From Rhizobium altiplani (GTDB lineage: Bacteria; Pseudomonadota; Alphaproteobacteria; Rhizobiales; Rhizobiaceae), in the NCBI RefSeq assembly GCF_001542405.1, contig NZ_LNCD01000018.1, positions 39,600 through 103,599 of the forward strand: a stretch of DNA of 64,000 nucleotides, in the 5' to 3' direction. Position numbers and translations under genes: made by a program. Shown here one piece after another: positions 59,684 to 64,000 of the stretch. Position 1 is the first letter of the stretch. Each line of letters starts with the position of its first letter. Under the pieces are notes generated by a model. The model worked only from the letters and a program-made list of their open reading frames with translations. It ran no database searches and was not told the DNA's origin.

Positions 59684-61606
59684 TTACGGCTTGTCCGCAG
59701 TATCGCGGAAGAACGCGTTCGGCTTCACACATGCCTTCATGTCCTCACGCCTAAACCAGATTGCGCGCCCACACCGGAGCGGCGCGTTTCCGGCGGTGAA
59801 GACGATCTGCTCGTCGGCACGCATGCGCAGCACCTCATGCGGCTGGATCAGAGGTCTGGCGGCAAGTTGTTTCGATCGCGTGCGCGACGATCCTTTCGAC
59901 TGGACACTGCGGCTGACCTGATCGATCTCTACGGTCGTCATGCCGCAGCGGCGCGAGATGTAGTCGGCCGTCTCGGGATCGTTGATGGCGGCGAATGAAA
60001 TCCAGCTTGCGCTCTCGAACCACTTGCTTGCCGCGTCTCGGCCGCCATAGGTTTCACGCATCTGGCCGATCGACTGGTAGATTGTGGTGAGCGTGATTCC
60101 ATATTTGCGGCCTGCGTCACGCGCGGTTTCCAGGATGCGCATGTATCCAAGGCGCGCCACCTCATCGAGAAGGAAGAGCGCCCTGCCCGGCATCTCGCCG
60201 TTGCGGTTGTAGATGGCGTTCAGAAACGAACCGATGATGACGCGCGCCAAGCCCGCATGCGTCTCCAATGCCTTGAGATCTACGTTGATGAACACGTCCG
60301 TTTTTCCATCTGCAAGATCACCCGTCGTAAAGGTCTTGCCCGAGACCAGGGCGGCGTAGTTCGGGTAGGACAGCCAGTGGGTTTCCTTGACCGCGTTGGC
60401 GTAAACGCCCGAGAATGTTTCCGGCGTCATGTTAACGAAGGCCGCGACATTCTCCTTTACGAAATCCGAACTTGAATTGTCATAGATTTCCTGCAGCCGC
60501 TGGCGCAGCTGGGGCTCCGGCTCGGACAAGTTCTTGCGCACTTGCCGGAGTGTCTGGTCGTTTTCCGGCGTGTGGCCGGAGAGGCAAGTGTCAGCAATCA
60601 GCGCAGTGAGTAATTGCAAGGCCGAGGCGCGAAAGAAGTCGTCACGGACGCCACGCGCGCCACCGCTATCGCTCATGATCCACGACGCGACGGAGGCGAT
60701 ATCCTCCTCTTTGGTTCCCCCGAACCGGCCGATCCAGTCGAGCGCGTTGAAGCCGATTTCTGAGTGTTTCGGATCGAGCACGAAGACGTCGCGGTTGGCG
60801 TCGCCACGGTGCTTCGATACCATTGGCGCAACCTCGTTCGAAGGATCGAGAACAACGAGGGCGCCACCCCATTTTAGCGCCGTCGGGATCGTGACTGATG
60901 TCGTCTTGAAACCACCGGATCCGGCGAACACGATGCCGTGCGATGAGCCGAACGAGCCATCGAAGCAAAGCAGCGGCGACTTACCACCCGCTCCCCAGGT
61001 CTCGGCGCTGTCAGCGCGAAACGAGTGTGCCGCGCTGCTATCCCGGTCGACCCGGTAGCGCTCGCCGATGACGATGCCGCCGCTCTCGGCAAAAAGCTTT
61101 TCTGCTTGCGATAATTTCATCCAGTCGGCCTCGCCATGCACCGCCCGTTTTCCAACGATGCGCTTGGGCTCGGGCCTTGCGAACGCGGCGTTGCCGGCAA
61201 TCGCCACCCGCGTGCCCAACAGCGCCGACATCAGCACCGTGGCGGCGCCGATCGTCGTTGCTGGATCGAGATAGTTGAAGATGGATTTGCCGGCCGGGAC
61301 TTGTCCGAGAAACGCGGAGAGCCTCGATGCCTCGCGCAGGACCGCGAGGACGAGCGTCGCTGTCGCGCCCGTGACAACGCCCCATCCTGCCGTCCTGATC
61401 CGCACCGAGCCGGCGCTCGCAAACAGAAAGACGATGCCGACGATCGACGCGGCGACATAGGGCAGAGCGATGCCCGCACGGCCGAGCATCTGCCGGGCGG
61501 CATCGCTCTTGCCGAAGTGGGATAGCCAGTGTTCGATCCTGGTCATGCCGATGGCCGTCAGCATCATCAACGCGCAGGGTGCAACGAGCAGCAGGATCCT
61601 AGTCAT
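59684..61606 (-). CDS. traG: Conjugative coupling protein TraG (VirD4 family)
   Basis: 640 aa from the ATG at 61606, overlapping the traD stop by eight bases; GGAGAGAG lies upstream. Two or three N-terminal membrane helices ([33 protein letters not shown]), then the T4CP ATPase: a TraG-type Walker [30 protein letters not shown], and Walker [15 protein letters not shown]. It couples the relaxase-DNA complex to the type IV secretion channel. It is the last of traC-traD-traG, as on Ti and rhizobial plasmids. Confidence 0.93.
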   Translation of the reverse strand: MTRILLLVAPCALMMLTAIGMTRIEHWLSHFGKSDAARQMLGRAGIALPYVAASIVGIVFLFASAGSVRIRTAGWGVVTGATATLVLAVLREASRLSAFLGQVPAGKSIFNYLDPATTIGAATVLMSALLGTRVAIAGNAAFARPEPKRIVGKRAVHGEADWMKLSQAEKLFAESGGIVIGERYRVDRDSSAAHSFRADSAETWGAGGKSPLLCFDGSFGSSHGIVFAGSGGFKTTSVTIPTALKWGGALVVLDPSNEVAPMVSKHRGDANRDVFVLDPKHSEIGFNALDWIGRFGGTKEEDIASVASWIMSDSGGARGVRDDFFRASALQLLTALIADTCLSGHTPENDQTLRQVRKNLSEPEPQLRQRLQEIYDNSSSDFVKENVAAFVNMTPETFSGVYANAVKETHWLSYPNYAALVSGKTFTTGDLADGKTDVFINVDLKALETHAGLARVIIGSFLNAIYNRNGEMPGRALFLLDEVARLGYMRILETARDAGRKYGITLTTIYQSIGQMRETYGGRDAASKWFESASWISFAAINDPETADYISRRCGMTTVEIDQVSRSVQSKGSSRTRSKQLAARPLIQPHEVLRMRADEQIVFTAGNAPLRCGRAIWFRREDMKACVKPNAFFRDTADKP

Positions 61607-61814
61607 CTCTCTCTCCGAACGCTTCAGCACCGAGTGCGGCAAGCCGTGAGCGCTCCTGTGCGTCTCCCTTCAGCCGCGCGGCGGCATCGATGAGGAGCCC
61701 AAGCAGCAGCGCCCGCTTCTCGTAGCGCAGCCCCGCCTTGACGATCAGACCGCCGAGTTCGATCTTTTCGCGTGTGTCCTTCTTGCGGGCATCTGAAGTC
61801 GTCGATCTTCGCAT
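61599..61814 (-). CDS. traD: Conjugal transfer protein TraD
   Basis: 71 aa, the normal size of Ti-type TraD. Pattern: [39 protein letters not shown]. It starts five bases from the traC stop and overlaps traG. Accessory DNA-processing protein at oriT. Confidence 0.9.
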   Translation of the reverse strand: MRRSTTSDARKKDTREKIELGGLIVKAGLRYEKRALLLGLLIDAAARLKGDAQERSRLAALGAEAFGERDD

Positions 61815-61818
61815 CCGC

Positions 61819-62115
61819 TCAAGCCTCGCCAGTCCTGCCCTCAGCCGCGCCAGGCGGGTTCTGCGCGGTGGGCGTGCTGCCGTCGCCTGCGCCGCCTGCC
61901 CCCTTCCCTCCGGTCGTACGGGCCTTGCCCCCGCGAAAGCGTTTCACCAGATCCTCGAATGCTGCCTGCAGTTCACCCTCGTCGATCTCGATCTCACCGA
62001 GACCGGCTTTAAGCGCGATCCGGCCGATGCGTTCGGCCTCCCGGGTTTCGGCGAGCTTCAACTGCTCCTGGAGCCTGGCGATTTCGTCGCGGATTTTCGA
62101 GGATGGCTTCTTCAT
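61819..62115 (-). CDS. traC: Conjugal transfer protein TraC
   Basis: 98 aa from the ATG at 62115 (AGGAGC upstream). Typical start [20 protein letters not shown] and [31 protein letters not shown], then a Gly/Thr/Ala-rich tail. Helps the relaxosome form at oriT. First gene of the traCDG operon, divergent from traA across oriT. Confidence 0.9.
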   Translation of the reverse strand: MKKPSSKIRDEIARLQEQLKLAETREAERIGRIALKAGLGEIEIDEGELQAAFEDLVKRFRGGKARTTGGKGAGGAGDGSTPTAQNPPGAAEGRTGEA

Positions 62116-62254
62116 GTCCGGATAGCTCCTTGGGTGCGAAAACTTGTCTCTCGGACCCCATCTTCCGGACGTCGGTGTGGAACGCACTACTGTTAATCCT
62201 ACAATCGCCAAGGGCGATGCTTTCGTGGATGATCCCGGCCGCTCGGCAAGAGCG

Positions 62255-62295
62255 GCATCCGAAGGGCGCAATTATACGTCGCTGGCGCGACGTTC
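62255..62295. other. oriT nic region (Q/Ti type)
   Basis: AAGGGCGCAATTATACGTCG (62262-62281) contains, on the complementary strand, ATAATTGCGCCCTT, the form of the RSF1010/Ti-type nic site. Directly beside it an inverted repeat ACGTCGC - tggc - GCGACGT (62276-62293) makes the hairpin expected next to nic. Position between divergent traC and traA is where Ti-type oriT lies. Confidence 0.8.
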
Positions 62296-62372
62296 TTTTG
62301 AGAGCGCCCCGGCGGGGCCGATCTCGCTGCCGAACATGTTGATTTTGCTTGCAATCGGGAAAGAACTCCGCC

Positions 62373-64000
62373 GTGGCCGTGCCTCATTTCTCCGTCAGCA
62401 TCGTCGCCCGCGGCTCCGGCCGCAGCGCCGTGCTGTCGGCGGCCTACCGGCATTGCGCCAAGATGGAGTACGAGCGGGAGGCCCGCACGATCGACTACAC
62501 ACGCAAGCAAGGCTTGCTGCACGAAGAGTTCGTGATCCCGGCTGATGCACCGAAATGGCTCCGGGCGATGATTGCCGATCGCTCCGTCTCCGGGGCGTGC
62601 GAGGCCTTCTGGAATAGCGTCGAAACTTTCGAGAAGCGTGTCGATGCCCAGCTTGCCAAGGACGTGACCGTTGGGCTGCCGGTGGAACTCTCGACCGCGC
62701 AGAATATCGAACTCGTGAGGGATTTCGTCGAGCTGCACATCACATCGAAGGGGATGGTGGCGGACTGGGTCTATCACGATGCGCCAGGCAATCCGCATGT
62801 GCACCTGATGACGACGCTTCGGCCGCTGACCGAAGACGGGTTCGGCGCCAAGAAGGTCGCAGTGACCGGCCCTGACGGCACGCCGGTGCGCAACGATGCC
62901 GGCAAGATCGTCTACGAGCTCTGGGCCGGTAGCCTCGATGATTTCAATGTCTTTCGCGACGGCTGGTTTGCCTGTCAGAACCGACACCTGGCGCGTGCCG
63001 GACTCGATCTCCGCGTCGACGGCCGTTCCTTCGAGAAGCAGGGGATCGAACTCGAGCCGACCATTCACCTCGGCGTCGGCGTCAAGGCGATCGAAAGGAA
63101 GTCGGCGGAGGCCGAGCGGGACCCTTCGCTGGAGCGGATGGAGCTGCAGGAGGGGCGCCGGGCGGAAAACGCCCGCCGCATTCAGCGCCGTCCCGAACTG
63201 GTGCTCGACCTGATCACCCGGGAGAAGAGCGTCTTCGACGAACGTGACGTTGCCAAGATCCTCCACCGCTACATTGACGACGCCGACCTCTTCCAAAATC
63301 TGATGGCAAGGATCCTGCAGAGCCCCGAGACGCTCCGGCTTGAACGCGAGCGGATCGAATTTTCAAGCGGTCTACGCGTGCCGGCGAAATACACGACGCG
63401 CGACCTCATCCGGCTAGAAGCGGAAATGGCCAGTCGGTCGATTTGGTTGGATCAACGCTCCTCTCACAGCGTGGCGGACGCGGTGCGGGACGCGGTCTTC
63501 GCCCGTCACCTGCGCCTCTCGGACGAGCAGAAGGCGGCGATCGCACATGTTACCGGAGGCGAGCGCATCGCTGCTGTGATCGGACGTGCAGGCGCGGGCA
63601 AGACGACGATGATGAAAGCCGCGCGCGAGGCCTGGGAAGCCGCCGGTTATCGCGTCGTTGGCGGGGCGCTTGCGGGCAAGGCCGCTGAGGGCCTGGAGAA
63701 GGAAGCCGGTATCGTCTCCCGCACGCTGTCATCCTGGGAACTGCGCTGGAACCAAGGTCGCAATCAGCTGGACGACAAGACAGTATTCGTTCTTGATGAA
63801 GCGGGCATGGTGTCGTCGCGGCAGATGGCGCTGTTCGTCGAAGCAGCGACGAAGTCCGGCGCCAAACTCGTCCTTGTCGGAGATCCGGAACAGCTTCAGC
63901 CGATCGAAGCGGGTGCGGCCTTCCGCGCCATTGCCGACCGCATCGGCTATGGCGAACTCGAAACCATCTATCGCCAGCGCGAGCAGTGGATGCGCGACGC
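62373..64000 (+). CDS. traA: Relaxase-helicase TraA (Ti type), 3' end beyond window
   Basis: The first 542 residues of a protein that is usually 1100-1550 aa. Start at GTG 62373 (or GTG 62379), followed by PHFSVSIVARGSGRSAVLSA, AYRHCAKMEYE. The relaxase domain has its metal-binding histidines in GNPHVHLMTTLRPL (about residues 139-152) and the tyrosine-bearing N-terminus. A RecD/TraI-like helicase follows with Walker A GRAGAGKTTMMKAA (about 404-417), VFVLDEAGMV, and GDPEQLQPIEAGAAF. It nicks oriT (62262-62281) and leads the strand into the recipient. The frame is open to the last base. Confidence 0.93.
   Translation, partial: MAVPHFSVSIVARGSGRSAVLSAAYRHCAKMEYEREARTIDYTRKQGLLHEEFVIPADAPKWLRAMIADRSVSGACEAFWNSVETFEKRVDAQLAKDVTVGLPVELSTAQNIELVRDFVELHITSKGMVADWVYHDAPGNPHVHLMTTLRPLTEDGFGAKKVAVTGPDGTPVRNDAGKIVYELWAGSLDDFNVFRDGWFACQNRHLARAGLDLRVDGRSFEKQGIELEPTIHLGVGVKAIERKSAEAERDPSLERMELQEGRRAENARRIQRRPELVLDLITREKSVFDERDVAKILHRYIDDADLFQNLMARILQSPETLRLERERIEFSSGLRVPAKYTTRDLIRLEAEMASRSIWLDQRSSHSVADAVRDAVFARHLRLSDEQKAAIAHVTGGERIAAVIGRAGAGKTTMMKAAREAWEAAGYRVVGGALAGKAAEGLEKEAGIVSRTLSSWELRWNQGRNQLDDKTVFVLDEAGMVSSRQMALFVEAATKSGAKLVLVGDPEQLQPIEAGAAFRAIADRIGYGELETIYRQREQWMRD

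Overview
The window looks like a large accessory (symbiotic) replicon of a member of the Rhizobiales (Rhizobium/Ensifer type). The main grounds are a recognisable nod box upstream of a nodM-type glucosamine synthase followed by nolF/nolG, a Ti/rhizobial-type conjugation block (traG-traD-traC, oriT, traA), several ABC sugar-uptake operons, and a high density of decayed insertion sequences.

Layout. 1-4.9 kb is a graveyard: a broken IS6-type transposase, an intact SfnB-like flavin oxidoreductase, a chimeric M16 peptidase pseudogene, a transposase stub, the 3' end of a group II intron, and a shattered AbiEi/AbiEii toxin-antitoxin locus. 5-9.8 kb holds a YhaN-like SMC/Rad50-type ATPase and its metallophosphoesterase partner. 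9.9-13.9 kb holds a complete His-Xaa-Ser (Hxs) system, hxsD-hxsB-hxsC-hxsA, with two radical SAM enzymes and a His-x-Ser repeat substrate, divergent from a second peptidoglycan-binding-domain protein. 14-14.8 kb is a DUF433 antitoxin with a truncated PIN-like toxin.

15-28.6 kb is a catabolic island: a DeoR regulator, two Gfo/Idh/MocA dehydrogenases, a PfkB kinase, a TIM-barrel epimerase, a PIG-L deacetylase, an alpha/beta hydrolase, a BtpA/SgcQ protein, an SDR and a four-gene ABC importer. A 16-bp palindrome of the form TGCAC-N6-GTGCA stands before the regulator and doubled, with the same geometry, at both operon promoters, so the island is probably one regulon. 28.6-32.2 kb is mostly decayed DNA with a frameshifted RTX-type protein and IS110 debris.

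32.2-40.3 kb is the symbiotic segment: a secreted UbiC-like protein, the nod box, nodM, an FMN reductase, and the nolF-nolG RND efflux pair. 40.3-41.8 kb is IS110/ParE debris. 41.8-49.6 kb is an RpiR-regulated ABC operon with a GpdQ-like phosphodiesterase, a HAD phosphatase and then a PmtA-type phospholipid N-methyltransferase; doubled GAAATAAA-type elements flank the regulator/operon intergenic region. 49.9-62.1 kb is plasmid backbone: cold-shock protein, DUF3991/TOPRIM protein, ArdC-type antirestriction protein, DUF736 protein, WGR protein, nuclease fragment, many small plasmid genes, then traG-traD-traC. A Q-type nic region (oriT) follows, and the divergent traA relaxase-helicase runs off the right edge. 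No rRNA, tRNA or CRISPR array was seen.
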